A DNA stretch of 47,405 nucleotides from Desulfurivibrio sp044068515 (GTDB lineage Bacteria > Desulfobacterota > Desulfobulbia > Desulfobulbales > Desulfurivibrionaceae): the NCBI RefSeq assembly GCF_044068515.1, contig NZ_JBIPKI010000015.1, positions 1 through 47,405 on the forward strand, in the 5' to 3' direction. The position numbers and the translations under genes are program-made. The notes under the pieces were generated by a model. The model was not told the origin of the DNA, made no database searches, and saw only the letters and a program-made list of their open reading frames with translations. Numbering within the stretch: the stretch's first letter is position 1; each line of letters begins with the position of its first letter. Shown here piece by piece: positions 32,616 to 41,028 of the stretch.

Positions 32616-33296
32616 TCAGTTCAGTTCTTGCATGATCGCTTCGGTCACTTCGCCGATGGAAGGCCCACCATCAATCGAAATCACCTTGGTGCCCCCGCCC
32701 AGGCCCTTGAAGAAATTGACCGCGGCCATGGTGCCGGTGTTCTCGTCATAATAAATATCGTGGCGCTTGTCGATGGCCGCGTCATCCTGATCGTCGGGCC
32801 GGGTCTTGAGATCTCCCCCGCAAACCCGGCAGACCAGTTTGCCCTCTTTTTCCACCGGTTTGATGGCGTCAAAGGCAATATGGTTGGGATGGTTGTTGTC
32901 ATTGACGCAGAGCCGCCGGCCGGTGATCCGCAACTTGGCGACATCGCGGGGCAGCACGATTTCAACCACGTAATCGAGCTTCATGCCGGCCTCGGTAAGG
33001 GCCTTGGCCAGGGTTTCGGCCTGCACCTTGTTGCGGGGAAAACCGTCCAGGATCCAGCCCTGCTTGCAGTCATCTTCCCGGAGCCGGTTGAGGATCATCG
33101 GGATCGTGATGTCATCGGGAACCAGGTCGCCACGGTCGATATACTCCTTGGCCTTCTTGCCCAACTCGGTGCCGCCCCCGATATTCTGGCGAAAAATTGC
33201 GCCCGATTCGATATGGGGCATCCCGTATTTTTTCTGCACAATGGCACCCTGGGTGCCTTTGCCGCTGCCATTGGGTCCGAATACCAGAATGTTCAT
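32616..33296 (-). CDS. adk: Adenylate kinase with metal-binding-type LID insertion
   Basis: Interconverts AMP, ATP and ADP. The 226-residue product starts MNILVFGPNGSGKGTQ; the P-loop has Pro-Asn where most have Pro-Gly. It keeps the AMP-binding GAIFRQNI and GWILDGFPRNKVQA motifs. The LID domain (about 128-185) is enlarged and has Cys130, Cys156 and Cys159 (CRVC) with nearby His residues, so it may bind zinc. AAGGAG precedes the ATG. It is monocistronic: terminators lie on both sides. Confidence 0.94.
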   Translation of the reverse strand: MNILVFGPNGSGKGTQGAIVQKKYGMPHIESGAIFRQNIGGGTELGKKAKEYIDRGDLVPDDITIPMILNRLREDDCKQGWILDGFPRNKVQAETLAKALTEAGMKLDYVVEIVLPRDVAKLRITGRRLCVNDNNHPNHIAFDAIKPVEKEGKLVCRVCGGDLKTRPDDQDDAAIDKRHDIYYDENTGTMAAVNFFKGLGGGTKVISIDGGPSIGEVTEAIMQELN

Positions 33297-33391
33297 CGGC
33301 TCACTCCTTCTCTGTGGTGGTTTTGGAAGAAAAAACGGCTAAATCCGCTTCATGAACGAGGGCAACTATAAACCACGGCGCGGCTAATGCC

Positions 33392-33432
33392 AAATAAAAA
33401 GCGGGCGCCCCGGGCGGCAGGCCGGAGCGCCC
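33392..33432 (-). terminator. Intrinsic terminator of the HD-GYP/NosL-like unit
   Basis: Minus strand GGGCGCTCCGG pairs with CCGGGGCGCCC (plus 33403-33413 with 33422-33432, one G-U pair), followed by GCTTTTTATTT. It lies 52 nt after the stop of the NosL-like gene and separates it from adk. Confidence 0.85.
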
Positions 33433-33483
33433 ATCTGCCCGGCCCAGCGGACCGGAAGGCCCCGGAGGAGGCACAGCTGCTTC

Positions 33484-33921
33484 TCAGTCAAAGGAGTGGT
33501 CCAGCAACTGGCCATAGTCAAGAATTTCACCGCCACCGCTCCGGGTGATGAACTCCGTTGCCTCTTCCCGGTCGGCAAAGGCCAGGGGCAGGGGCTCGCC
33601 GGGCGCGGCAACGACAAAATAGGCCTCGGTCATCAGAATCTCCCCGCCGCCGCCAAAGTCAAAGACCTTGGCGCTGAACTGAAAGGCCGAGAGTTCGGTG
33701 GCGCACAACTCGTTGTTGCGCCAATAGACTGCACAGGGGATATCGGGAAAGGCCATGAATTCGTAGATGTCGGCCGTGACCGAATATTTCCGAGCCTCCC
33801 CGCTCACCGGGGCGGCAAGCTTGCGGCACTCCCGGTTTTCCGCGGCCGTCAGCGGTGCCGCCAGACCAGCCGTCGCCAACAAAAAGGCGGCCATAAACCC
33901 CAGAATTCCCTTGTACATCAT
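33484..33921 (-). CDS. Secreted small protein, NosL-like
   Basis: A 145-residue protein with a signal peptide (about 1-26, ending TAGLAAPLTAA). The mature part has a Cys near the start (ENRECRKL), IPCAVYWRNNELCATEL, AKVFDFGGGGEILMTEAYFVV, and a C-terminal FADREEATEFITRSGGGEILDYGQLL. The last two blocks resemble NosL-type copper chaperones, where a mid-region metal site is followed by an AF..A..F...GG pattern. The usual Cys-x-Met site is not clear, so metal binding is only a guess. Its ATG overlaps the stop of the HD-GYP gene, so the two are translationally coupled. Confidence 0.6.
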   Translation of the reverse strand: MMYKGILGFMAAFLLATAGLAAPLTAAENRECRKLAAPVSGEARKYSVTADIYEFMAFPDIPCAVYWRNNELCATELSAFQFSAKVFDFGGGGEILMTEAYFVVAAPGEPLPLAFADREEATEFITRSGGGEILDYGQLLDHSFD

Positions 33922-36257
33922 TTTCCCTCCTCTTTTGCTTGAATAAAACCCCTAAGGTCCCGCCCCGGTTCGGGGCTCCCGGTTGCCGCGCCGCGCAGTT
34001 CGATTTTTTCCAGCTTATCAATGGTATACTTGCCATCCCGGACCAGGTCAAGGTGATGGGGAACGACTTGGAGCCTGGTGCCCCGCAGGCAGGCAAATGA
34101 TGCCAGCTCCTTGGCGCCCAGCGGCTGATGCTCCCGCGAGATGACGACGAAATCATTGCCGTAAACCCGAAAGAGCAAGTCCTCCGGGAACTGGATTTTC
34201 AATTCGTCGGCGAAATACTTGAGCAGCAGATTGCCTTTTTCCCAGCCCTGCTGCTTGTTGTAAACCTTAATCCCCTGCAGGTGCAGGACATGGAGGCACC
34301 GGTAAGTATAATCCTCCTGGTTGTTGCGGACCACCGCCTTGAGATAATCCTCGTTGAAGAGGCCGGTCAAGCGGTCATTGAAGAAATAGGAAAACCGCTT
34401 CCGTTCCATCTCGGTAACCGGGGTCTGGGTCACCCCGCACAAGGCCCGGTGCCTGGAACAGAAGCGATCGGACTCCGGCTCGGCGGCCAGAACCTCGGGG
34501 GCCGCCACCCGATCCAGGGTTTTGAGAGCCGCGGCGACCACCACCGGATCAAACTGGCCGCCGCTGCCCTTCCGCAGTTGCTCCAGGGCCGCCGCCAGTT
34601 CCTTGCGGGGTTTGTAGACCCGGTTGGTGGTCATGGCGTCGAAGGCATCGGCGACGCTTAGGATCCGGGCCAGCAGGGGAATTTCCTCGCCCTTGAGGCG
34701 GTCGGGATAGCCGTTGCCGTCAAATCTTTCATGATGGTGGAGAATGATTGCGGCCAGATCCTTGTACATCTCGATATTGGAGAGCATCTCGTAGCCGGCG
34801 ACGGCGTGGAGCTTGATGAGATCATGCTCCAGGGCATCGAGTTTGCCTGGTTTGAGCAGCACCGCGTCGGGGGTGGCGATCTTGCCGATGTCATGCAGGG
34901 AGGCGGCCCGCATAAGGCGATGACTTTCCTCCGCCGACAAGCCCATTTCCCGGGCGATACGCCGGCTGTAATAAGATACCCGTTCGGTATGGCCGGCGGT
35001 ATAGGTATCGCGCTGCTCGATCATATCTACGAAGGAAAAAATGGTTTCCTCGTAATTGGCCGTCCGTTCGGCGGTGAGACGGGCCACTTCCTGCCGCTGG
35101 CGGAAAGAGGCAATGGCAAAACCGAGGTCGCCGGCCAGTTCTTCCAGCATGGCGATCTCCTCGGGCTCGAAACCCTCCCGGCGCCAGGTGTAAACCGCCA
35201 GCACTCCCAGCGGCGGCTGGTCGCCACCCGAGCGCAGAGGGATTGCGACAACCTGGGCAAAGTCGGCGATCGCCCCCTGCTCGAGCCAGGGCGGCTGCGA
35301 GAAGGGGTAATCGGCCTGCGGGGTGGTTACAGTCCGGTTCTGGCGCAACGAGACCGCGGCCGGATGGTGGTAGAAGGGGTTCGGTCCCTCAGCCAGGGCA
35401 TAGGGCCCCGGCGCCAGGACCGATTGGTCGGGCCGGGAGTCGTAAATCGCGGTAAGCCCCTCCTTGCCCAGCAGGCCGATCCAGCAAAAACGATAATGGC
35501 CATGGCGAACAAATCGGAGGCAGGCCTTGCCCAACAAGGCTTCCAGGTCGGGGGCGGTGATCAGCAGGCCGTTGATATCGGCCACGGTCTGCATGATTTC
35601 CCGCAGATATTTTTCCCGCTCCAGCAGGCCGGCGATCTCCCGGGTCCGCTCTTGCACCCGCTCCTCCAGCAGTTGGTTGGCGTCAACCAGTTCCGCTTCC
35701 GCCCGCCGCCGGCGCAAAACCTCCTGCTCCAGGGGACGGATGGCCAGATAACGGAATACCAGCCAGAGGGTCAGGCCCAGGGCGGCGGAGATGAAGAGCG
35801 AGGTCAGCACCAGCCGCTGGCGCAATTGGGCCAGGATCTTTTCCGCCGGGCCATAATCCTTCTCCAGCACCAGGGTCAGCAGGTGGCTGCCTTCAAATTC
35901 AATCCGCCTTTCCTGGACCAAAAGATGGGGCGAATCCGTTGGCCGCTCAAAAACCGTGAGGGTGTGGCCCTGGGGCGTCAGGGCGGCAAAGCGCACCACC
36001 TCGCTGTTGTTGGCGGACCACTGCTGAATGAAGAGTTCGATATCGGAAAAACGGTACCGGAGCAGCGGCTCGGTCATGAAGGTCGCCGCCTGGGCCAGTT
36101 CCTCGCCGGCCCGCTCGTGGATCTGGGCCATCAGGCCCCGACGCTGCTGCTGGATAATGGTGTAGTCGATCACCGCCAGGGTGGTCAGCATCACCGCCAC
36201 CAGGGCCACGATCACCCGATTGTAGGAAAATACACCGGCAGGTGGGTGGTTGTTCAT
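33918..36257 (-). CDS. Membrane GAF/HD-GYP protein with degenerate C-terminal GGDEF domain
   Basis: A 779-residue signalling protein. TM1 is at about 14-34, with a periplasmic sensor at about 35-145 and TM2 at about 149-170. A coiled coil (about 178-215) and a GAF domain (about 225-390) follow. The HD-GYP phosphodiesterase domain (about 400-590) has HDIGK (His455, Asp456) and HHHERFDGNGYP (507-518), complete for cyclic-di-GMP hydrolysis. Residues about 620-745 are GGDEF-like (DRLTGLFNEDYLKAVV) but the signature reads YGNDF (699-703), so it should not be a diguanylate cyclase; it may bind nucleotide or only assist regulation. It is coupled to the secreted NosL-like gene. Confidence 0.92.
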   Translation of the reverse strand: MNNHPPAGVFSYNRVIVALVAVMLTTLAVIDYTIIQQQRRGLMAQIHERAGEELAQAATFMTEPLLRYRFSDIELFIQQWSANNSEVVRFAALTPQGHTLTVFERPTDSPHLLVQERRIEFEGSHLLTLVLEKDYGPAEKILAQLRQRLVLTSLFISAALGLTLWLVFRYLAIRPLEQEVLRRRRAEAELVDANQLLEERVQERTREIAGLLEREKYLREIMQTVADINGLLITAPDLEALLGKACLRFVRHGHYRFCWIGLLGKEGLTAIYDSRPDQSVLAPGPYALAEGPNPFYHHPAAVSLRQNRTVTTPQADYPFSQPPWLEQGAIADFAQVVAIPLRSGGDQPPLGVLAVYTWRREGFEPEEIAMLEELAGDLGFAIASFRQRQEVARLTAERTANYEETIFSFVDMIEQRDTYTAGHTERVSYYSRRIAREMGLSAEESHRLMRAASLHDIGKIATPDAVLLKPGKLDALEHDLIKLHAVAGYEMLSNIEMYKDLAAIILHHHERFDGNGYPDRLKGEEIPLLARILSVADAFDAMTTNRVYKPRKELAAALEQLRKGSGGQFDPVVVAAALKTLDRVAAPEVLAAEPESDRFCSRHRALCGVTQTPVTEMERKRFSYFFNDRLTGLFNEDYLKAVVRNNQEDYTYRCLHVLHLQGIKVYNKQQGWEKGNLLLKYFADELKIQFPEDLLFRVYGNDFVVISREHQPLGAKELASFACLRGTRLQVVPHHLDLVRDGKYTIDKLEKIELRGAATGSPEPGRDLRGFIQAKEEGK

Positions 36258-36380
36258 GGGCTTTTCTTTATTATCCCTCGCGGATGTCGGCGCCCTTCTC
36301 TCCCGGCAGGAGCCTGGCCGACTGGATGAATGAACTGTTTATCTCCTGACCAGCCGGCCAACGGGGGCCAATTTAAACTG

Positions 36381-36409
36381 AAGATATATTTCCCGGCCCT
36401 GACAGTCAA
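36381..36409 (-). promoter_or_regulatory. Sigma70-type promoter of the HD-GYP gene
   Basis: Minus strand TTGACT (plus 36404-36409), 17-bp spacer, TATCTT (plus 36381-36386). It is about 125 nt upstream of the ATG at 36257. Confidence 0.6.
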
Positions 36410-36643
36410 CAACAAGGACCCGGACTGAGCCGCATCAGGCAGCCCCTTGCAACAAGCGCCCGACAATCCCGCCAATCCGCCCCGCTCCAGGGCTCTAACT
36501 CGCTGGCTGATTGCAGCATCCTGGCCTGAAGGACCAGCGAATCGCCTCCCCCAACCCCCTCCGCGACTTATTGTTGCATCCTTACCGCACCACAGGGTTC
36601 AGGTCTTTTCGCAATATTGTCAGTGGAAGGACCGAGTTATAAC
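36410..36643. other. Intergenic stretch without recognised gene
   Basis: Between the divergent promoters of the HD-GYP gene and the NifX-like gene. Short frames exist on both strands, but none has a ribosome site or protein-like composition. No hairpin with a T-run was seen. Confidence 0.5.
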
Positions 36644-36671
36644 TTGACAGCCGCAGCGAGCGATCTATTAT
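36644..36671 (+). promoter_or_regulatory. Sigma70-type promoter of the NifX-like gene
   Basis: TTGACA (36644-36649), 16-bp spacer, TATTAT (36666-36671). The 5' leader is about 135 nt. It starts TGTGCATATGTTC and contains a 24-codon frame from 36678 with no ribosome site. Confidence 0.65.
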
Positions 36672-36812
36672 GTGCATATGTTCAAAACGCTGACGGCCCA
36701 GGATTGGGACTGTCCGACCCGGCAGGTTTCGACGTCCGATCCCCTGGTTTAGCCATTGTGACCGACCCGCGGGGTTGCCCGCCAAGCAAAAATCAAACAA
36801 GAGGTTTATTCC

Positions 36813-37217
36813 ATGGACAAAAAACGCATCGCGGTACCTTCCAACCATCCCGGCGGCCTTACCGGTGAACGCTCGGAACATTTTGGTCATTGCGACCTGT
36901 TTACCCTGGTGGATATCGAGCACGGTAAGATCAGCGCGGTGGACACCCTGATCAACGAAGCCCATGGGGCCGGGGGCTGCATGGGTCCGGTCCATCTCCT
37001 GCGGCAACACGGAGTGGACGCCATCGTGGTCGCGGGAATCGGGGCCCGCCCCCTGCAAGGATTTGCTGAGCAGGGCATTAACGTTCACTTCGCCGTTCGC
37101 CAAGCCGAGCAAAGGATCGAGGATCTGGTCCGCGATTTTATCGCCGACCGTTTGCCCCGGATGGATCCGTCCCAGGCTTGCCAGGCCCACGGAAAATGCC
37201 ACGGCCATGCTCACTGA
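36813..37217 (+). CDS. NifX/NifB-type dinitrogenase iron-molybdenum cofactor family protein
   Basis: A 134-residue protein with the NifX-like fold: MDKKRIAVPSNHPGG, SEHFGHCDLFTLVDIE (about 21-36), then GGCMGPVHLLRQHGVDAIVVAGIGARPLQGF. The C-terminus is Cys/His-rich (CQAHGKCHGHAH), a likely metal-binding tail. Such stand-alone proteins are common in anaerobes without nitrogenase and may carry Fe-S or metal clusters. No nif genes are nearby. AGAGG precedes the ATG. Its 3' end overlaps the DUF134 gene by 7 bp on the opposite strand. Confidence 0.9.
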   Translation: MDKKRIAVPSNHPGGLTGERSEHFGHCDLFTLVDIEHGKISAVDTLINEAHGAGGCMGPVHLLRQHGVDAIVVAGIGARPLQGFAEQGINVHFAVRQAEQRIEDLVRDFIADRLPRMDPSQACQAHGKCHGHAH

Positions 37218-37495
37218 AGATCGTCGTCAATAATCAAGGCCGCTCCTTCCACCAGGGCCCGGGCCACCTTGTGCCGGGCCGCGGCCAGAATCCGCTGGAC
37301 CGTTCCCCGGGAGACTCCCATGCAACGGCCGGCTTCCTCCTGGGTGAAACCCTCCAGGTCACAAAGGCGCAAAGCTTCCAGTTCGTCGGCGGCCAGAGGA
37401 ATCCGCTCCAAACGGTCCATGGGGATCCGGTTGGGTTTGAAGGCCTTGGGACAGGGCGTTACCTGGCAATGGCGGTTTTTTTTGGGTCTCGGCAT
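37211..37495 (-). CDS. DUF134 family DNA-binding protein
   Basis: A 94-residue protein starting MPRPKKNRHCQVTPCPKAFKP, with the family's RI/MDRLERIPLAADELEALRL block and a sigma-region-4-like helix-turn-helix (LEGFTQEEAGRCMGVSRGTVQRILAAARHKVA, about 49-80). N-terminal Cys10 and Cys15, plus others, may bind metal. DUF134 genes are often next to NifX-like genes, as here, so it may regulate its neighbour. The frame extends to 37711 but the family start is at 37495. No clear ribosome site is seen. Confidence 0.9.
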   Translation of the reverse strand: MPRPKKNRHCQVTPCPKAFKPNRIPMDRLERIPLAADELEALRLCDLEGFTQEEAGRCMGVSRGTVQRILAAARHKVARALVEGAALIIDDDLQ

Positions 37496-37741
37496 TTTTT
37501 TCGGTCCGGCGTTTGGCCGCCCTGAGAGATAGTAAGGCGCCCTGTCCCGCCCAGATAACCAGAAACGGCGCCTGAGGGCAAGCGCAGCTTTGCCCGGTGA
37601 GGCGATCAACCGGTGCGCCCCCCGGCCCAGCCGCCTCCCCCAACGGGCGATCATGACAGATGACGGACAGCACAACAGGATGAGGTTGCAGCCGGTCTGG
37701 GGTTCCTTCATCGGGACCGGTTCAGACCAGGACAGAATCGC

Positions 37742-38485
37742 TCACCAGGCAAAATCGGCCAGGACCGGCAGGTGATCGCTGGCGATTTTCGAGATTTGCA
37801 TCCGGCAGCGCTTGCGCTTGATAATCTCCATTGGACCGCGAACGAAAATCTTGTCCAGGCCGCCGGTAGGGGAAAAGGAGGGATAGGTCAGGTAAGGGCT
37901 CTGGAAATTTTCCTGGTGACTGGAAGCGCAGCGGAAACCCATGATTTCGGTAAACATCGGGGCCAGGCGGGTGAACCAGTCGTTGAAATCGCCGGCCACG
38001 ATGCAGGGCTCTTCAGGGCCCAGAGCGGCGAACTCGGGGGTCTTGACCAGCACACCGACCTGCTTGGGCCGTTCGTGGAAAGATAGACCCAGGTGGAGGT
38101 TGAATACCGGCAGGGTCATGGCGGCCCCCTGCTCGCCATCCAGCTCAACGGCGGTAAAAAGGCAACCGCGGGCCTTGTGGCCGGGCATGGTCAGGTCGAT
38201 ATTGCGCTCGCTGCTGATGGGGAAACGGCTCAGGGTGGCGTTGCCGTAGTGGCCCTGGCTCAAGGCAACGTTAAGCCCCACCGCCCAATGGGGATAATCG
38301 CAGAGGCCGGCCAGTTCCTCGGCCAGGTTCAGGTTGCGGGAACGGGGCACCCCGACATCGACCTCCTGCAGCAAAAGCAGATCGGGTTCGTGGTGCTTGA
38401 TGATCCGGGCGATCCGCTCGGGCCGGAAAAGCCGGTCGACCCCGATGGCCCGATGAATATTATAGGACATGATTCGTAAGCGCAT
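37742..38485 (-). CDS. Endonuclease/exonuclease/phosphatase family protein
   Basis: A 247-residue DNase I-like phosphodiesterase. Motifs: MSYNIHRAIG (Asn), LLLLQEVDVG (Glu), FNLHLGLS, IVAGDFNDW (Asp, Asn) and SDHLPVLADF (Asp, His). No signal peptide is seen. Such proteins hydrolyse phosphodiesters of nucleic acids, lipids or sugar phosphates; the substrate cannot be told. The ATG at 38485 has GTGAGG upstream, overlapping the stop of the hydrolase gene, which suggests coupling. Confidence 0.9.
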   Translation of the reverse strand: MRLRIMSYNIHRAIGVDRLFRPERIARIIKHHEPDLLLLQEVDVGVPRSRNLNLAEELAGLCDYPHWAVGLNVALSQGHYGNATLSRFPISSERNIDLTMPGHKARGCLFTAVELDGEQGAAMTLPVFNLHLGLSFHERPKQVGVLVKTPEFAALGPEEPCIVAGDFNDWFTRLAPMFTEIMGFRCASSHQENFQSPYLTYPSFSPTGGLDKIFVRGPMEIIKRKRCRMQISKIASDHLPVLADFAW

Positions 38486-38493
38486 GGCGGCCC

Positions 38494-39330
38494 TCACCGC
38501 ACGCCCGGTTTTTTGCGCCGCGGCGGTTGGCCGAGCTTGCGGCAAAAGCGGGCCAGGGCCTGGAAATAGAGATCGCCGACCCGGGCAATGATGTTGTTGT
38601 GACCCGCGCCCGGCACCACCTGAAACTCCTTGGCCTGGGCCCCGCAGTGGGCCTGGAGGGCCTCGGCCAGACCCAGGGGAATGATTTCGTCATGCTGGGC
38701 GTGGAGAATATAGGTGGGCTTCTGCTGGAGGGCGATTTTCTGAATATTGCAGAAACCGTCGGCCTCGCTGTGGATCCCGCAGGCCTGGACATCGACGCCC
38801 TGGGCCAGGAGCAGAGGTATGGTCTGGGCAATCCCGCTTTCGATGATCAGACCCTCAACCTCTCCGGCCGGGGCACTGACCGCCAGGTCGATGGCCGGCA
38901 CGCTACCCAGCGAACGTCCCATCAGGGCCAAACGGCCGCTTTTACCCTGCTGGCGCAAGGTATCCCGGACCACCGGCAACATCAGGCGGGCATCACCAAT
39001 CATGGCGGCCACCGAGGGGGTGCCCCCGGCCCGGCCATAGCCTCTGTACTCGGCCACCACCAGGTTCATCCCGGCGGCGTTGAAACGGGGGGCCAGTTCG
39101 TCGTAATCGGCAGCCACCTCGCCATTGCCGTGAAAAAAGAGGAGGTTGGGCGCCGCGGGATCCTCCGCCCCCAAGTGAAAGCGCAACGGCAGGGTCAAAC
39201 CCGGCTCCACTTCAACTTCCACGTCGAAGGCCGTTGCCGGCGGCGGGGTCCATTCCTCCCGGGGGCAAAAAATCACCGCCGCCACGGCGGGGTGGTCCAG
39301 TTTCTCATACTTCATTTCTCTGATATCCAT
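38494..39330 (-). CDS. Alpha/beta hydrolase
   Basis: A 278-residue alpha/beta-fold serine hydrolase. It shows FFHGNGEVAADYDELAPRF (oxyanion region, about 65-83), the nucleophile elbow MGRSLGS (Ser140), Asp214 (HAQHDEIIP) and His244 (GAGHNNI). The triad is complete. The ATG at 39330 is chosen; an internal ATG at 39315 is possible. GGAGG lies 14 nt upstream of 39330. It is the middle gene of a three-hydrolase set. The substrate is unknown. Confidence 0.9.
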   Translation of the reverse strand: MDIREMKYEKLDHPAVAAVIFCPREEWTPPPATAFDVEVEVEPGLTLPLRFHLGAEDPAAPNLLFFHGNGEVAADYDELAPRFNAAGMNLVVAEYRGYGRAGGTPSVAAMIGDARLMLPVVRDTLRQQGKSGRLALMGRSLGSVPAIDLAVSAPAGEVEGLIIESGIAQTIPLLLAQGVDVQACGIHSEADGFCNIQKIALQQKPTYILHAQHDEIIPLGLAEALQAHCGAQAKEFQVVPGAGHNNIIARVGDLYFQALARFCRKLGQPPRRKKPGVR

Positions 39331-39412
39331 GAATGTATAACTATCCTCCGTAACCGCTGCATATTGTCCGTGACCCCGGCCATAAACGGGCCGCCGTCCG
39401 TCTGACACCCGT

Positions 39413-40621
39413 TTAAATCTCTGCCCCCAATTCGAGCAGGGTAACCTCCGGCGGAGCCAGCAACCGGATCGGCGGCCCCCAAGTGCCGGCACCTCGTCCC
39501 ACATAAAGATAACGCCCGTCTGCCGCTCGGCTCAGACCACTGGGAACCCGGTAGGCCAACCAGGTAAAAAAATTGAAGGGGAAAATCTGGCCCCGGTGTA
39601 TGTGGCCGGAGAGCTGGAGATCCACCACCCCTCCTGGCTCGATGGCCGGCTGATGCTTGAGCAGAATATTGAAAGTGTCCGCCGCCAGGCCGGCCAGCAG
39701 ACGTTCCTCCTGGTCCGGCGGGGTCAAGCCCAGCATGATGCCGGTACGGTCGTCCACCCCGGCGATCCGCAACCGGCCGCCGATCTCGATGATTTCCCCG
39801 CGCAAGACGGTAAAGCCGGCCTCCTCGAGAAAATTTTGCGCCGTTGCGGCCCCGATATAAAACTCGTGATTACCGAGAATGGCGAATTTGCCCAAGGGGG
39901 CTTCCAGGCGGCGGAATTGCTCCGCCAGGTGGGCAATTCCGTCCCCCTGGCCATCGACGATATCCCCGGTGGCCACCAGGATATCCGGCCGGGCCCGGCG
40001 AACCACCTCCAGCACCGGCGCCAGGCGCCGTTCCCGGATCTGCAGCCCCAGGTGCAGGTCGGTGATCTTGACGATCCGCAAGGGCCGGGCCGGTGGCCAG
40101 ACGGCTGGTTCCTCGGCGCCGCCGGCCGTGATGGCGGGGGCAAAGCCGGCCATTTTCGGGCTGTCCAGCCGCACCTGTTCCAGCCTGATGTCGCGTGCTT
40201 CCCAATAACCATAAGCACTGGCGGACACGGCCACAAGGAAGGCCGCCACGAAAGTTCCCCGCGGGCTCGCCAGGCGAAAGCCGGAACCAGGCCGATCCCC
40301 CGGCAAGCGCAGTCGGCCGGCGGCAGCGGCCCGGCGCCAGGCGCTCAAGCCGCGGAGCGGCAACAGCAGCAAGGCCAAGACCGTAAAAAGAAAGATGAAA
40401 CCCATCCAGGTAAAGCCGATATGGGCCAGCCACAGAGCCGGCCCCTCCATTGCCCACCGCTCCAGGGCCCGAACCAGAACCGGGCTCAGCACCATCAGCA
40501 GCAGGAAGAGCAACAACGGTCCCCGCCAGCGACCTGGAGACCAGGCCGCCGTCAGCAACCGATAAAAAAACCAGTGCAGACTTCCATAAACCAGAAAAAA
40601 AGCGGATAAAAAAAGCAGCAT
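39413..40621 (-). CDS. Membrane metallophosphoesterase (calcineurin-like)
   Basis: A 402-residue protein with four or so N-terminal membrane segments (about 1-145). A calcineurin-like phosphoesterase domain follows: ITDLHLGLQI (Asp, His), ATGDIVDGQGD, ILGNHEFYIGA, LLKHQPA, and LSGHIHRGQIFP. All metal-ligand motifs are present, as in YkuE-type proteins that act on lipid or sugar-linked phosphate at the membrane. First gene of the three-gene group, 82 nt from the hydrolase. Confidence 0.9.
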   Translation of the reverse strand: MLLFLSAFFLVYGSLHWFFYRLLTAAWSPGRWRGPLLLFLLLMVLSPVLVRALERWAMEGPALWLAHIGFTWMGFIFLFTVLALLLLPLRGLSAWRRAAAAGRLRLPGDRPGSGFRLASPRGTFVAAFLVAVSASAYGYWEARDIRLEQVRLDSPKMAGFAPAITAGGAEEPAVWPPARPLRIVKITDLHLGLQIRERRLAPVLEVVRRARPDILVATGDIVDGQGDGIAHLAEQFRRLEAPLGKFAILGNHEFYIGAATAQNFLEEAGFTVLRGEIIEIGGRLRIAGVDDRTGIMLGLTPPDQEERLLAGLAADTFNILLKHQPAIEPGGVVDLQLSGHIHRGQIFPFNFFTWLAYRVPSGLSRAADGRYLYVGRGAGTWGPPIRLLAPPEVTLLELGAEI

Positions 40622-40922
40622 AACCTATTTGTACCTGGTCATTTCAGGCCCCCAACTGCACCGGCAAAATGAGGTTGAACCCAAGGGGTGGCGGGAAGAG
40701 GGCTGATGGTGACAACGATCTCCAAAGCAGCTCCAATCAAGGAGCCGCGAACTGCCTTGGCCGGTCCCCCGGAGCTTAAAGATCAGTGCTCAGTTGGCAA
40801 AATGGGCGACCGCGCCCCAAAACGCCCCCCAATGCCGCCGTCCCGGCAAACTGCCTCTTCAGATCAACCGTTGCCCAGGCTCGAGCCGCCTGGGGCAAGC
40901 CGGCCGATTTGCGGCCCCGCCG

Positions 40923-40951
40923 TTGCTTTCCCCGGCGGGAACGGGTAGAAT
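40923..40951 (+). promoter_or_regulatory. Sigma70-type promoter of the nitroreductase gene
   Basis: TTGCTT (40923-40928), 17-bp spacer, TAGAAT (40946-40951), about 75 nt before the ATG at 41029. The rest of the 407-nt divergent gap (40622-41028) shows no other definite element. Confidence 0.6.
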
Positions 40952-41028
40952 GGCGGCAATTTACGGGCAGGCAATGGAAAACCCGCCCCGGTCTAACTAT
41001 TCAGACCTTTTGCCAAGGAACAAAACCC

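Noticed and set aside
36678..36752. A 24-codon frame (MFKTLTAQDWDC...) in the leader of the NifX-like gene, as a leader peptide.
   Set aside because: No Shine-Dalgarno site and no run of regulatory codons; too little to support translation.
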